Positions 23,810 through 34,921 of a stretch of DNA of 64,000 nt are shown here, piece by piece (positions within the stretch are counted from its first letter, which is position 1; each line of letters starts with the position of its first letter). The notes beneath the pieces were generated by a model. That model saw only the letters and a list, made by a program, of their open reading frames with translations, ran no database searches and had not been told where the DNA came from. A program made the position numbers and the translations under genes. The stretch is from Euryodendron excelsum (lineage: Eukaryota > Streptophyta > Magnoliopsida > Ericales > Pentaphylacaceae): contig CM065388.1 of assembly GCA_033060915.1 (NCBI GenBank), positions 25,937,001-26,001,000 of the forward strand, given 5' to 3'.

Positions 23810-23885
23810 TCTAACGAGAGAGTACGGCGTTTTTTTTCCACTTGTGATGTGTTTTCTTGAGTGCAAAAAATCAGGGCTCGACAGT

Positions 23886-23904
23886 TGGCGACTCCACTGG
23901 GGAC
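23886..23904 (+). other. Primer-binding site, tRNA-Arg type
   Basis: TGGCGACTCCACTGGGGAC starts two bases after the LTR. It is complementary, apart from about one base, to the 3' end of plant tRNA-Arg as I remember it. Ogre elements are reported to use tRNA-Arg. Confidence 0.8.
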
Positions 23905-25459
23905 ACTTCGAGGGTGAGGCCATTATCATGTCATTTCACCCTTCACTCATCCAGAATCTTCGATTAACTTGCCCAATTCTATCTACTTCAAATTTTCAAA
24001 ATCAACCTTTTCAAAGGGTTTTCAAAAACATGCATTCAATCTACATTCAATCCTACTATCTTACATTAAGTATGTCATGTAAGTACTGACTTTTTACATC
24101 TTTATTTTGTAGGTGGACCTTTGTTCATATGTTTATTTTATGTCATATTAATTGTCATGTATGTCATAAATGAATAGGATGGAATGGACATGATAAATGG
24201 GAGTTGTTGGGTCATTTCCTCTGTCTTTCAAAATTTCACATACACGTTGCACATGCACTCGCATTTGCATATTTGCATTCTTTACCTGGTTACGTCCCTT
24301 CTAGTTAGAAAGGGGAACGATATAGTGGTTGTGGGCGGATTTTGTGTTGGTTTCTTAGCCTACAGCTTCTTGATTGTTCCCTCGCTCAGATCACCAACCT
24401 ATAATGGCACAACCTCGGGGAGTGGGCCTAGGTTTGAAGATCCGAGAACCGAGTTTTTTAGGAAGCATTAGTAAATCCCTAACCTCATGCTCATGTAAAA
24501 ATCATGCATAGCCGAACCTCTGCCGGATTTAAGACATGCACATCAATTTCAAAATCGTAGAGGAAAGGGCGACTGCTTTACTTTCCTTTATCCTTGTCTA
24601 TTCCTGCTAATATAATGCTTGTATAAATGCTTATGCATACATATTTACTTTACGATTGCATTCTCTCTCTCTCTTTATACTCTTAACATATACATACATG
24701 CATTCAATACTCCATCTCAAGATGAGAGTTCCAAAGTAACTCAATTCATAGTATTCTCATGCATATGATCAACTCGAAGAGAGTGACACCAAGCTCACTC
24801 TCCTTTGCATAAAACCTTCCAAACTCCTAAGGGTTCCCACGCAACCCTAAGGGCTCATGGCATACATTACAAATCATTCCACAAAGAGGGGCCCCAATCC
24901 CTCTATGCTCACAAAGATAAGGTTGCTAAGAAGATAATGGGCAAGCAAAAAGCAAGGTCTCTTAATGATCGCCTCAACATCAAACTCAAAAAAGGCGAAT
25001 CTGAAGACTCAAGAGTAGTTTAGGATCTTAAATGTAAATGTAGATAGGAGGAAGTCCCAAGGAAAATGTTCCCCTTCCCCCCGATTAAAATGTACTTTGA
25101 TTTCTTTGTATTCAAACCCAAAGTTCAATGCACTCTTCTTTTTCTATGAATGACATGAATGAATGAATGTATGTTCTCAATCAACGGTAAGATATCTGCA
25201 TAGATGGGTAGACCTCCTATCTCGAAAAAGTGAGCCAAATACAACATGTTTAGTCTCTCTCTCAAGAAGTGACATCCTTAAGACATGCATTGTATAAAGT
25301 TTTCTAAATATCAAACACTAACTCGTGACTTGTGTGCTTGTTTTTCTTTTTCTTTCTTTTTCTTTCATAGAGAATATGCCATAAAGAGACACCATTGCTC
25401 CCAAGAAAGATTTGTAGCCATTAAGAGACCCGATTATTACCCAATAAAGAGCTTTGGTA
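23905..25459 (+). other. Non-coding leader of C-type element
   Basis: About 1.55 kb between primer site and gag with no supported gene. It is collinear with 53091-54632 of the right-hand element and with the inverted X leader, so it is a conserved part of the family. Near its end lies a strong splice-acceptor-like sequence, a run of TTTTTCTTTC units ending CATAG at 25370. Confidence 0.75.
25338..25370 (+). other. Candidate splice acceptor upstream of gag
   Basis: A T/C tract of about 25 nt ends in TTTCATAG. The equivalent site in the other element ends TTTCACAG at 54543. It lies 89 nt before the gag ATG at 25460. With the LTR donor at 21509 it would define a leader intron of about 3.9 kb spanning the LTR 3' part and primer site. 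Confidence 0.5.
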
Positions 25460-25482
25460 ATGGCAGCTAACCCTAATGAGAT

Positions 25483-25487
25483 TTCCC
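25483..25487. repeat. Target-site duplication TTCCC, left copy
   Basis: Exact partner of 30249-30253, flanking the solo LTR within gag. Confidence 0.9.
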
Positions 25488-25696
25488 TGTAAGCACCCCA
25501 TTTTTGCCTGCTTGGTAGTCTCCAGTCCATCCAACATGGACATATTCCAATCTAAATCAAATTTTCAAGTCTAATCTTGTCAATCAATCTCTTTATGGGC
25601 CCTTTGGGCCCAAATAGAGGCAAATTTACCAAAATGCCATTGGGGGCATTGTTCGGTCCAATTCCAATGGGCACGTCTTTTTGAAAACGGTAAGTC

Positions 25697-25735
25697 CCCT
25701 TTCCAATTCCAATTCCAATTCCAATTCCAATTAAA
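25697..25735 (+). repeat. CCAATT hexamer microsatellite
   Basis: About five tandem CCAATT units plus a partial one. It occupies the place of the 81/87-bp array in the other A-type LTRs and probably arose from the TTCCAATTCC segment of that unit. Confidence 0.8.
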
Positions 25736-26022
25736 TTTGGCACACCTTTCAAGAAAGTTGATTCCTCGAGGTGATAAGACCATGCAATCTGGCACATTTT
25801 CGAGTGAACTCTTCGGAATGGTAACTTCTTTCAAATTTGTCGACCAGGACGAGACCCCAAGTCCCCGAGATGGTAGAATGGTCCACCTTTCGCTCTTGCT
25901 AGCCCGCCAATGTAGAAATGTCCATTTCGGTATGCCTTCCGAGAAAGTTGATTCCTCAGGTGCTAAGTCCACCTAGCAGCTTCCAGAGATTAGGTAGTCT
26001 CTGGAATGATCGCAACTCGTTA

Positions 26023-26150
26023 GAGTAACAAAAATACTCGTAAACATCGCAACCGTCAGAGTGGGGAAAACACTCGCAAACAGGTCGATACAGGGAATTG
26101 CCAACAAACCCCTATATCACAGGACCGCCGTCAGAGTGATGGAAACACTC
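26023..26150 (+). repeat. Three 17-nt inverted repeats, LTR at 25488
   Basis: GAGTA-N7-TACTC at 26023-26039, GAGTG-N7-CACTC at 26059-26075 and at 26134-26150. The start-to-start spacing is 36 and 75. The same trio with nearly the same spacing occurs at 45091-45219 and 56299-56426. Confidence 0.75.
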
Positions 26151-27005
26151 AAAACCCAGGTCAATACCGGTGCCTGCTAGCTCACTTCGGTGAAAAATGA
26201 CCAAACTATCTTAGGGCCATTTCTGACATGTTTCTCAAGAAAGTACCTAAGTCCTCAGAACGATAAGTCCACCCTTCCAAGATTATCTTAAAGACAATCT
26301 AGCATGATTAGGTGCCTTCTAGTCAGTTTTGGGCTAATTTCGAGGCATTCCAATCAAGATGACTATTTTGCCCCTAGGCATCCAAACGCCCCGGGAACCA
26401 CACTGGCTCTGGGTATCAAACCGGCAACCTCTCAAGAATGCTTTTTATAGTATTCCCAACCTTCCAATACCTTTTCTGAGTCATTTTGAATCAGTTCTGG
26501 CAAATTCAGTGCAAAATGATCGTTTTGCCTCTGGTAGGCCGGTTGCCTCTTCTAACCATACCGGCTCTGGGTAACAAACTGGTAACCTTCTGGGACATTC
26601 TAAGTAATGTTTCCAAACATCGAGTCTTCTTTCGGGACATTCCGAGTTCATCCTAGTAGTTTTCCGATCCAGTTAACCATTTTGCCCCTAATAGCCCAAT
26701 CAACTATTCCAACACATCTTGTCATCATTTTTCTACTCTATAACCTCTGGGGCACTGTTTTAAGTGTTCCTGTCCCTTTCCAGCTCTCTGGGCCATTCTC
26801 GGCCCTCTAAATCATTCCCGGACCTTCCGAAGCCACTCCTAATGAAGTCAGGATAAAAATTGCATGGTAGTCACTAGTATAGGCGCCCAAATCTTCTGAA
26901 GATACGTTGCTTGCCGACCTTAAAACTTTCCTAAGTAATTGGCGCCACTATAAGCCAAATTTTGGCCTTGCGCCACTCCTAGTGGCACTAATGTAAACTT
27001 TTGCC

Positions 27006-27051
27006 TGGCGCCACTGTAACAGGCGCCAAGTCAATCCTCTCTCTATAAATA
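27006..27051 (+). promoter_or_regulatory. Palindrome and TATA box, LTR at 25488
   Basis: TGGCGCC and GGCGCCA flank a 9-base centre at 27006-27028. TATAAATA is at 27044-27051. The donor-like CAAG|GTAGG follows 353 nt after the TATA start (GT at 27397). Confidence 0.75.
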
Positions 27052-30000
27052 CAGAGCCTCCTCCAGCGTGAAAAGGGTCCGCAAATTCAGTCCAAAAATC
27101 CTATTCTTCGATACACAGAGCTTGTAGCCTCTCCAAAGCCTAGTCTTCTTTAGGTTCTCCAAACCCTAGCCTCTATACACAAACCTTAGTTCCTATATAC
27201 TCCCATACACTCACATACACTCATATACACTCTTACACTAGCCTCTAAAGCCTCCATTGAAGACTTGGAGTGCTGCAACCTGAAGCTCCCGAAGATCAAG
27301 ACAAACCCTTAAAGACTGAGGCAAAGCGAAGCGAAGACCGAAGCAAAACAAGAAGAACAAAGCGCATAAAGTAAAGCAAATAAAAGAAGACGCAAGGTAG
27401 GCTTCCTATTTACGTTTAGGCAACTGCCCTCTCTCTCTTCTCTCTCCTAACCCACTTGGGTTTTCTTCTATTTTAATTCACCATCTTCTTCCTCCCCCCC
27501 CCCCCTCCTTGCATGCTTGAAACAAGAGACTTCCCGGTCCATGTGTAGGATAAGGCTATTGAAGGTCATCGTGTCGGGGGCTTTCTTTTAGTCTAACCGG
27601 AGACCACGTGGGTTCGGCTCCTTGATTATATGATGTAGCCTTAACCTTGTATGTTCACAACCCCAACTTACATTGTGCATATCATGATCTTGCATTTCTC
27701 CAAATTTCATTTTCGAACTTGTTTTCAAAACTTGCATCAAAATCGTTTTCAAAACTTGCATTGAATTTTCTTCTTCAAAACTTGTTTTCAAAATCACAAT
27801 CCTAAGGTGATTCTAGTCTTTCCATGGCTATGGTTGCTTTAGGAAGGTGTTACATTTCAAGTAACTTTTGTGGTACATATTTTCAAATCCTTGTTGCTTT
27901 CAAAACCACTATCTTAGAGTGGCTCTAGCGTTCTTATGGTTAGAATTGTTTTAGGAATGGGAGATATTTTTATGAAAATTCCAAAAAACTCTGTTTTCAA
28001 ATCTGTCCTTCTAAAAATCTCTTTTCCAACATACTTTCTAAAAACTCTCTCCAATCTCCTTTCCAAAATTATTTTCAAAAACTCCCTTCAAAAATATATT
28101 TTCCAAAACTCTTTTCAAAACTCTTTTCCAAAAAAAGCTCTCTTTAACATTCACTTTCTAGAAATATTCCCCAAATCTCTTTCCTAAAAACTCTTTCCAA
28201 AACTCCTTCCCAGAAAAACTCTTTCCAAAAACTCTCTTTTCGAAATTCGCTTTCCAAAAACTCCTTTTTAAGATCTCCTTCCAAAGCCTCTCTTTCCAAA
28301 AACTCTCTCAAAGTTTTACTTTCCAAAATCCCTTTCAAAAAACTCTCTTTTCAAGTTTACTTTCTAAAAATTCCTCTCTAGGATTTCCTTCCAAAAATCT
28401 CCCTTTCTAAAAACTTACTTTCCAAAAAATCTCTTTTCTTAGAGTCCAAGTTAAACCCTAGAGCTAACAATTAGGAAACCCTAATTTCCTTTCTTAAAAC
28501 ATGATTTCCACTCTTGCCTCAAAACCTAGGTTTCCAAAATCTCCTTTTTTACATCTAAATCCTAGGTTTTCAAAACCTATTTTCTACATCAAAACTATAG
28601 ACTTCCAAATCTAGGGCTTCTAAAACTTCATCTTTCCAATTCCATGTCTAATCCAATCTTCCCTTTAGGAAACCAAATCCAATCTCCTCATTTAGGGAAC
28701 TAGATACAATCCTCCGTTTTTTGAAACAAAATCAAAACACTTCTTTTAGAAACAAAATCCAATCATTTGTTTTAGGAAATAGGAATCTTAATCCTTCCAA
28801 ATCCAAACCTTTCCTAATCCACTCCTTCTTAATCTTATACTTTCCTAAACCTTAAGTTTCCAAAACTTAAACTTTCAAACCTTTCTTAATTCCACACCTT
28901 TCCAAATTCCTAATCTAAATCTTCCCTAAATTCCAACCTTTCTTAATTCCACACCTTTCCAAATTTCAACTTTTCAAATCTAAATTTCCAAATTTTTCTT
29001 AAATTCAAACCTTTCCTAATTTAAAGTATTTCTAAAACTCAAATTTCAAATCTTTTCAAATTCGAAACTTTCTTAAGTCAAAACTTTCTAAATTCTAAAA
29101 CTTTCCAACTTTCAAATCTTTCCTATGTCAAAAATATTTCCAAATCAAAACTTTCCTAATTCAAAACTTTCATAAAATGGAACTGTCCTAAAATAACACT
29201 TTCCTATTTTGAAACTTCCCTAATTTGAATCTTTCCTAAATCCAATATTTCCCTAATCTTTCAAGTCCAACATTCGAGTCAAATCTCTTCCAAGTCAAGT
29301 CAAATCTTTCTTAAACCTCAAGTCTTTCCTAAATCTAGGTTTCCTAAAACCAAGTTTTCCAAAACCAATCTTTTCAAATCTTCTAATCAATGTTCAGTCT
29401 GTCAATCTTCTAATCCAAATTTCAATTCAATTTTTTTTTCCAATCAAAATCTTCTATTTTCTATCAGACTCTTGTTTGAACTACGACTGACCTAATTCCT
29501 CAAAAAGAATACGTAGGTAATCCTCATGGGTGCAATCACAACTTTTTTCCAACTTTCAATTCCATGATCTATTTCAAACTTCCAATTCCAAATTTTTATT
29601 TCCAAATCTCTATTTTCAATTTCCAAAACTTTCTTTCAAAATCAAATCTCTCTTTCAAATCAAATCAAGTTCCTTTTAAATCTATTTTGAAACTCTCTTC
29701 TCTTACAATTGCATATCATGCATCATTCTTTTAAACATTTTTTTTGTAAAGTGGGTAGTTTTGGACATGTATTAGTTAAAGACTCTAATGGTTGAATCTA
29801 GGGTGAATAGACATGTAGGTACTGCAAGGGTGGGGTAGGGTGATGGCTTAGTGCGTCTTCACTGCACGTAACCAACCTCTGCACTTAGGATCATTGTTTT
29901 TAAAAGACCAAATGGAGTTGTTTTCAAAAAAGGGCTTAAATATTTTTCAAAGATTGCCAAACAACCTATTTTCTTATTAACCCTTTCTTGAGGAGATATT

Positions 30001-30248
30001 TACAAAATCATTTTCAAAAACCTTAAGGGTAGTCTTCGGATTGTGCTTAGTTTTTGAGTGACCTAACTCGCCTTAATCAAGTTAAGTGGCGACTCCAAAT
30101 GTTTTCCAAAAGCCCTTTATTCAAATCAAATTTTCAATTCAAACCTAGTCGCACTAATTCTTCTTGGAGGATGAGTTCTAACGAGAGAGTACAGTATTTT
30201 TCCTGCTTGTGTGTGTATTCCTTGAGTGCAAAAAATCTGGGCCCAACA

Positions 30249-30253
30249 TTCCC
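30249..30253. repeat. Target-site duplication TTCCC, right copy
   Basis: Exact partner of 25483-25487. Confidence 0.9.
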
Positions 30254-31620
30254 CGGTCTCAAGAGAGGAGGTCAATGACATGAGAACTAAGATAGATGAA
30301 ATGTTTAAGCTCGTCCAAGTTATTGCAATAAAAGATGCAACTTCAGCTCTGTCACTATCCATGGTCTTCCCTAAAGATTTTGAAACTGCTAACCCAAGAA
30401 TTGTGCTCCAATTTGACAAGATGGGAAAAAGAAAAAAGGACTCCAAAGGGGCGAACATCAAAGATGAGGAAACTATACTACTCTCGCCTGCAGTGAAAAG
30501 AGCTCCCTTAGATCGTCTTAGTTTCAAAATCTAAGGGTTGTAAGACTCACTGCGAAGCCTCCATGGCCATGACACTTTTGGTCATACCTCCTATGACGAG
30601 CTATGCATCTTCCTGGACCATCCAAGACCGTCCAAGTTCAAAATGCCCAATTTCCAGAAATATGATGGTATTGACAACCCTATAGCCCATCTTCGCCTTT
30701 ATACTGGGGTATTAAGTGGCCATGGGCATGACCCAAAGCTTCTCATGCAACTCTTCCAACACAGCCTTACTAGGTTCGTTCTACAATGGTTTGCTTGACT
30801 TGATCTAAGAAAGATCATGACTTGTATTGAACTAGTTAATGCATTCAAGGCCCAATACCACCACAATATAGATCTAACTTCTGATCGTTAGTCCTTGATG
30901 ACAATGAGCAAAGGAGACAAAGAAAACTTCAAAAATTATGCCCTTGGATGGAGAGAAGCAGCAGCATAAGTCAAAGCCCCTTTGGAAGAGAAGGAGTATG
31001 TGCAACTGTTCGTGCATACTTTTCAAGGTATATACTATGAAAAGCTCTACACAAGTGTTGGGAAAAAATTTTCCAAGCTTATAATGCAAGGGGAGATGAT
31101 AGATAATGGCCTAAAAACTAGAAGGATCGTTGACCCTTATGCTAAAACTGAAGAACTTTCTACAAGCTTAGCAAGGAAAGTGCCCACAACATGGGAAATA
31201 GGCCGAAAGGAGAGAGAAGTGTCTGCCATCATAACTGCTTAGCCACCGCAATGTCATCCCCAATACCAGTCTCAAACCCCCGTGGCTATTCAAGCACCTG
31301 GGCCCGAGCCAATGGCCGTCCAACCACATCTCAACCCCAACATGCAGGCCCACTGACCTCGTGCCTATTCCCCTTTAGCTTGCACCTAAATGAAGGCCTA
31401 TCATGACTTCCTACAGGCCAACCTTTTGGCCCCCATGCCTACCCCACCATTGCCGAATCCTTTGTCCCCTACTTTCAATCTAGCTCTTATTTGTGAGTAC
31501 CATTCCAAAAGAAAAGGGCATGATACCAAGCACTGTCTCATCCTGAAGCACAAAATACAAGATTTGATTGACACTAAGGTCATTGGCACTCAAGAGATGA
31601 ACCACACAAGTGGAGCATAG

Positions 31621-33435
31621 AAGAAGTTGGTGTGGTTCCAAAACTTGTCTGAAAGGTTTTTTCAAAGTACAATAAAAAGGGATGTTTCCTAGATTCATCC
31701 ATTTTCTTCTTATCCTTTATTGTTCTGCATCTTGTTTTGCCTGTCATTTTTGCCTTGAGTCAAGAGCTTTCATGTTATATAAATAGATCTAAAATGGATT
31801 GAGTAGTGATTTTTGGTTTATCCCCTTTGTTTCATACTCTTGTGGATAAATTTGGTTTGTGATGCCCTCAACTCGAAGGAAATGATAGCACAAGCACCAC
31901 ATTCAGCAAAAACAAACTCCAACACGAAAAATAGGAAGTCCAGAGCGAGGGGAAATACAAAAGGGTGAGAGATGAAAATCAAACACGTAGCTAATTGAAA
32001 TCTAATTAGTAACCCCTTGGCAAAGCAACAAGTAGCTACAATGTCAAAAGGAAGATTAGCGCATATTGGTAAGCCTGGGATAATTAAATCTTTGAAAAAA
32101 ATAGAAAAACCAAAAAGATTTTTGATAGTGTTTGTCTTACACATGCACAATCACTAGAGCAAATATTCAATTATGAACAGATTGATGTGCATGCTTTTGT
32201 GTGCATGATCACTTGCATAAAAATGAGTCAACGATTTCTATCATCTTTACCATATTGGTGTTTCATGTTCATCTTAATGCACACTTCTCGAGACTTTTTA
32301 GAATATGGAATCTGCCTTTATGATCTATTTTAAATGGTTCCTCCATTGTTAAATATATACGGATTATTGCACACCTAGATTGACCTTTTGTTGATTCCCT
32401 CTTCCATCACTTATGGAAAGGGCTACCGGTGAGTGTGAGTGCAGCTACCATTGTTATGTGACAAGAGGGGAAGGCTACCTACTCATGTGTGTGAAAGCCA
32501 CCATAACTTTATGTTTCAATGTTTCCATCATTGGAGAGGTAGGGCTGGAATTCCATAAAAAAAAAATCGAGATCATAGGATGAAATAGGTTTGACTTTTT
32601 GGTGTGTCAATTTACAAGCCATTGGACATGGTACGCTATCCTAGATCATGCCCAGGGTCTATATTCTCATTAGTCTCAATCGTTCATGCTTACACCACTA
32701 CATTGTCACCAATATGTTCTTAATCATCTCACGACCAACTGTGCTCATTTTTGTGTAGTTTCATGCATGTTTGATGTTGATCTTTTCAAGCTAAGTCGCA
32801 TATTGACATTCATAAATCTATATTTGCCTTTCATTGATTGATCATGTCTTTATAGGGCCCCTATAATTTGAAAAGTTTAATGGTTCTACCAAAAACTGGG
32901 CTTGCCTACACTTCTTAATAACATTTAAGGTCTTCTCAAACTGAGGAAGAAAGCTACATGTTGCTTTGCCAAGGGGCGATGCCAGTTGTCACTCAAGAGA
33001 GCTACCGATCCAAAGAAAAGTCCTAGAAGAAACCGAGAGGTCCATTAAATAGAGTTTTTCCTTCTAACAAGAGAGAGGAGGGAAAGCGAGTCAATGGGTT
33101 AAACCTCTGAGAATGGTGCTAGTGCTATCACATCCTGACAAGAAAAGGGCAGAATTAGAAAGGGGAACGCCAAAAGAGAAACGAAATTTCAAAAGATCTC
33201 CTGATTCTAGGATACATCTCTCATAACTAAACATGAACCCTGGGGTAACCCAAGGGGGCATCCATCCATTCTCAACCATATGTAAAATGTGTGCATTCAT
33301 CAAAGAATATGACATGCATTTAATTCCATTACAGTATGCGCATTCATCAAAAAAGTATGACACGCATTCACCCCTTTACCTGTGCATTTTTAGAATTGGT
33401 ATAAATAAACTGTTTTTGTAATAAAACTTACTCTA

Positions 33436-33477
<42 letters not shown>

Positions 33478-33660
33478 AAGAAATAAGGAATGGGCCAAAG
33501 CACAAAAAGGAGCTAAGGCCACCCCGCGATCAAGTAACCTCAGACAGCTCCAGCACCAACACACACCTCAGAAAGCTCAAACTTACATGGCCAATAAGAA
33601 ATAGAGAATGGGGCAATGACCCACCCACGACCTCCCCAATTAACCTTGGACTTCCTCAGA
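31621..33660 (+). other. Non-coding tail of C-type element
   Basis: I find no gene here. Parts (about 31830-32550) match, in inverted orientation, the tail of X at 9217-9960, so this is a family-specific 3' region. A TC microsatellite occupies 33442-33473. Open frames on either strand show no recognisable domain. Confidence 0.65.
33442..33473. repeat. TC dinucleotide microsatellite
   Basis: A perfect run of alternating T and C, about 16 units. Confidence 0.95.
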
Positions 33661-34375
33661 GAAGAATTGTTCTGCTAGATGGAGTGTCGGTTCAAGAAGT
33701 ATCAAGACATCAACCTTGGACTTCCCCCGAAGAGCATCATCCTGACAGATGGAGTGTTGGTTCAAGAAGTAGTAGTTTTAAGACATCAACCAAGGATTTC
33801 CCCAGAGGAGTATCGTTCCGCCAGACAGAGTGTCGGTTCAAGAAATATCAAGACATTAACCTTGGGCTTCCCCAGAGGAGTATCGTTTCACTAGACGGAG
33901 TGTTGGTTCAAGAAGTAGTAGTTTCAAGACATCAAACTTGGATTTCTCTAGAGGAGTATCATTCTGCCAGACGGAGTGTTAATTCAAGAAGTATCAGACA
34001 TCAACCTTGGACTTCCCTAGAGGAGTATCATTTTGCTAGACGGAGTGTCAGTTCAAGAAGCATCAAGACATCAACCTTGGACTTCCTCATAGGAATATCA
34101 TTCCGCCAGACGGAATGCCAATTCAGGAAGAATCAAGTTCCCCAAAGGAGTATCATTCTGCCAGATAAAGCATCAATTTCCCTAGAGGAGTATCATTCTG
34201 TTAGATGGAGCATCAATTTTTCTAGAGGAATATCATTTTGCCAGACGGAGCGTCGATTCAAGAAGAATCAATTTCCCCCAAAGGAGTATCATTTTCCTAG
34301 ACAGAGCGTCGGTTCAAAAAGAATAAATTTCCCAAAGGAGTATCATTCCACCAGACAGAACACCAGACATCGACC
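33661..34375 (+). repeat. Tandem repeats in the 3' untranslated region
   Basis: Units of about 70 and 76 bp, marked by GTGTCGGTTCAAGAAG, ATCAAGACATCAACC and GGAGTATCATTCTGCCAGA. The TTCAAG anchors lie at 33691, 33761, 33837, 33907, 33983, 34052 and 34122, so spacings alternate 70/76/70/76 and then 69/70. The last third degenerates into shorter units of about 45 bp. A 231-codon open frame crosses the array, but unit lengths are not multiples of three, so it is unlikely to be a protein. Its place just before a 3' LTR matches the hypervariable 3' region of Ogre/Tat elements. Confidence 0.85.
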
Positions 34376-34921
34376 ATGATTAGGAAACCCTAACTCATTT
34401 CTTAAAATCATGACTTCCTATTTTGCTTCAAATCGTAGAATTTCAAAACTCTTTTTCTACATAAAATCATAGATTTTCAAATCCAAGATTTTCAAAACTC
34501 AACCTTTCCAATTACATGTCAAAATAAATCCTCCAATTTTGGAAATAAAATCAAATATTCTATTTTTGAAAACAAGATCCATTCTTCAACTTTAGGAAAT
34601 AAAGACAAAATCTTTCCTAATTTTAATGTTTCCTAATTTCAAACTTTCAAATCTTTTCAAATTTTGAATCTTTCTAAATTCAGAACTTTCCAAATTCAAA
34701 TCTTTCCAAAATCAATTCTGTCCCAAAAAGGAAAATTTCCTAATTCAAAACCTTCCTAAAATGAAAATTTTCTAATTTGGAACTTTCCTAAAATGAAACT
34801 TTCCTAACTTGAAACTTTCCTAATTTGAATCTTTTCTAAAAATAAACTTTCTAAAGTCGAACCTTTCTAGTTCAAGTGCATTGCCTCAACGCTTAGTTGC
34901 ATGAACCCTAGGAGGCCAAAG
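34376..34921 (+). mobile_element. Truncated 3' LTR fragment of C-type element
   Basis: It is collinear with 22322-22884 of the 5' LTR (AGGAAACCCTAACTC onward to AGGAGGCCAAAGC). Both LTR ends are missing: the left junction abuts the tandem repeats and the right one abuts sequence of the Athila-like tail. A short duplication of TTGCCTCAACGCTT (34882 and 34928) marks the right junction. Confidence 0.75.

Larger units (their letters stand above)
20429..23883 (+). mobile_element. C-type 5' LTR
   Basis: 3455 bp, TGTAAGTACCCC...GGCTCGACA. It has U3 repeats anchored on CCATTTTGCCCC (about 20585, 20740 and 20905), a palindrome (21162-21184, one arm mismatch), a TATA box, donor-like GT at 21509, a G-poor tract (22200-23130), the LTR-end hairpin and the primer-site mimic (as TGGTGACTCCA near 23723). 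It is shorter than the A-type LTRs mainly in U3 and in the G-poor tract. Confidence 0.88.
25488..30248 (+). mobile_element. Solo A-type long LTR inside gag
   Basis: 4761 bp from TGTAAGCACCCC to GGGCCCAACA, with the exact 5-bp duplication TTCCC on both sides. Gag reading frame resumes after it, proving the insertion. It carries a CCAATT hexamer run (25697-25735), three GAGTR/YACTC inverted repeats (26023-26150), U3 repeats, palindrome, TATA box, donor-like GT at 27397, a poly-C tract, the G-poor tract and LTR-end stems. The last bases are slightly decayed (CCAACA for GCGACA). Confidence 0.93.
25460..31620 (+). pseudogene. gag pseudogene of C-type element, split by a solo LTR
   Basis: The start ATG is at 25460 (MAANPNEIS). 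After 28 nt the reading is broken by the solo LTR at 25488-30248 and resumes in the same frame at 30254. One frame then runs to the stop at 31618-31620. It shows EEVNDMRTKIDEMF, a capsid-like core (30590-31100; QLFQHSL, KAQYHHNIDL, EEKEYVQLFVHTFQGIYYEK) and a C-terminal proline-rich stretch followed by a CHHC-type knuckle, CEYHSKRKGHDTKHC, at about 31492-31536. In-frame stops fall at 30532, 30541, 30796, 30889, 30967, 31240, 31354 and 31387, with no obvious frameshift. The knuckle style and the KHKIQDLID segment after it are typical of Ogre/Tat gag. No protease or reverse transcriptase follows. Confidence 0.85.
20429..34921 (+). mobile_element. C-type long-LTR element (Ogre/Tat-like), gag only
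   Basis: 5' LTR 20429-23883, primer site 23886-23904, leader to about 25459, gag split by a solo LTR (25460-25487 and 30254-31620), a non-coding tail (31621-33660), tandem repeats (33661-34375) and a partial 3' LTR (about 34376-34921). Without the nested solo LTR it is about 9.7 kb. No pol region lies between gag and the tail, so this was probably a gag-only, non-autonomous form or an internally deleted one. The right end was lost together with part of the Athila-like host, so no target duplication can be checked. Confidence 0.8.

Noticed and set aside
31818..32150. Possible hydrophobic minus-strand protein
   Set aside because: The frame is not kept in the matching X tail sequence near 9790-9960, and no domain is recognisable.
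33684..34379. A 231-codon open frame, the longest in the window
   Set aside because: It crosses the 70/76-bp tandem array whose unit length is not a multiple of three, so the repeats are read in shifting frames. It has no start context, domain or conservation to support a protein.
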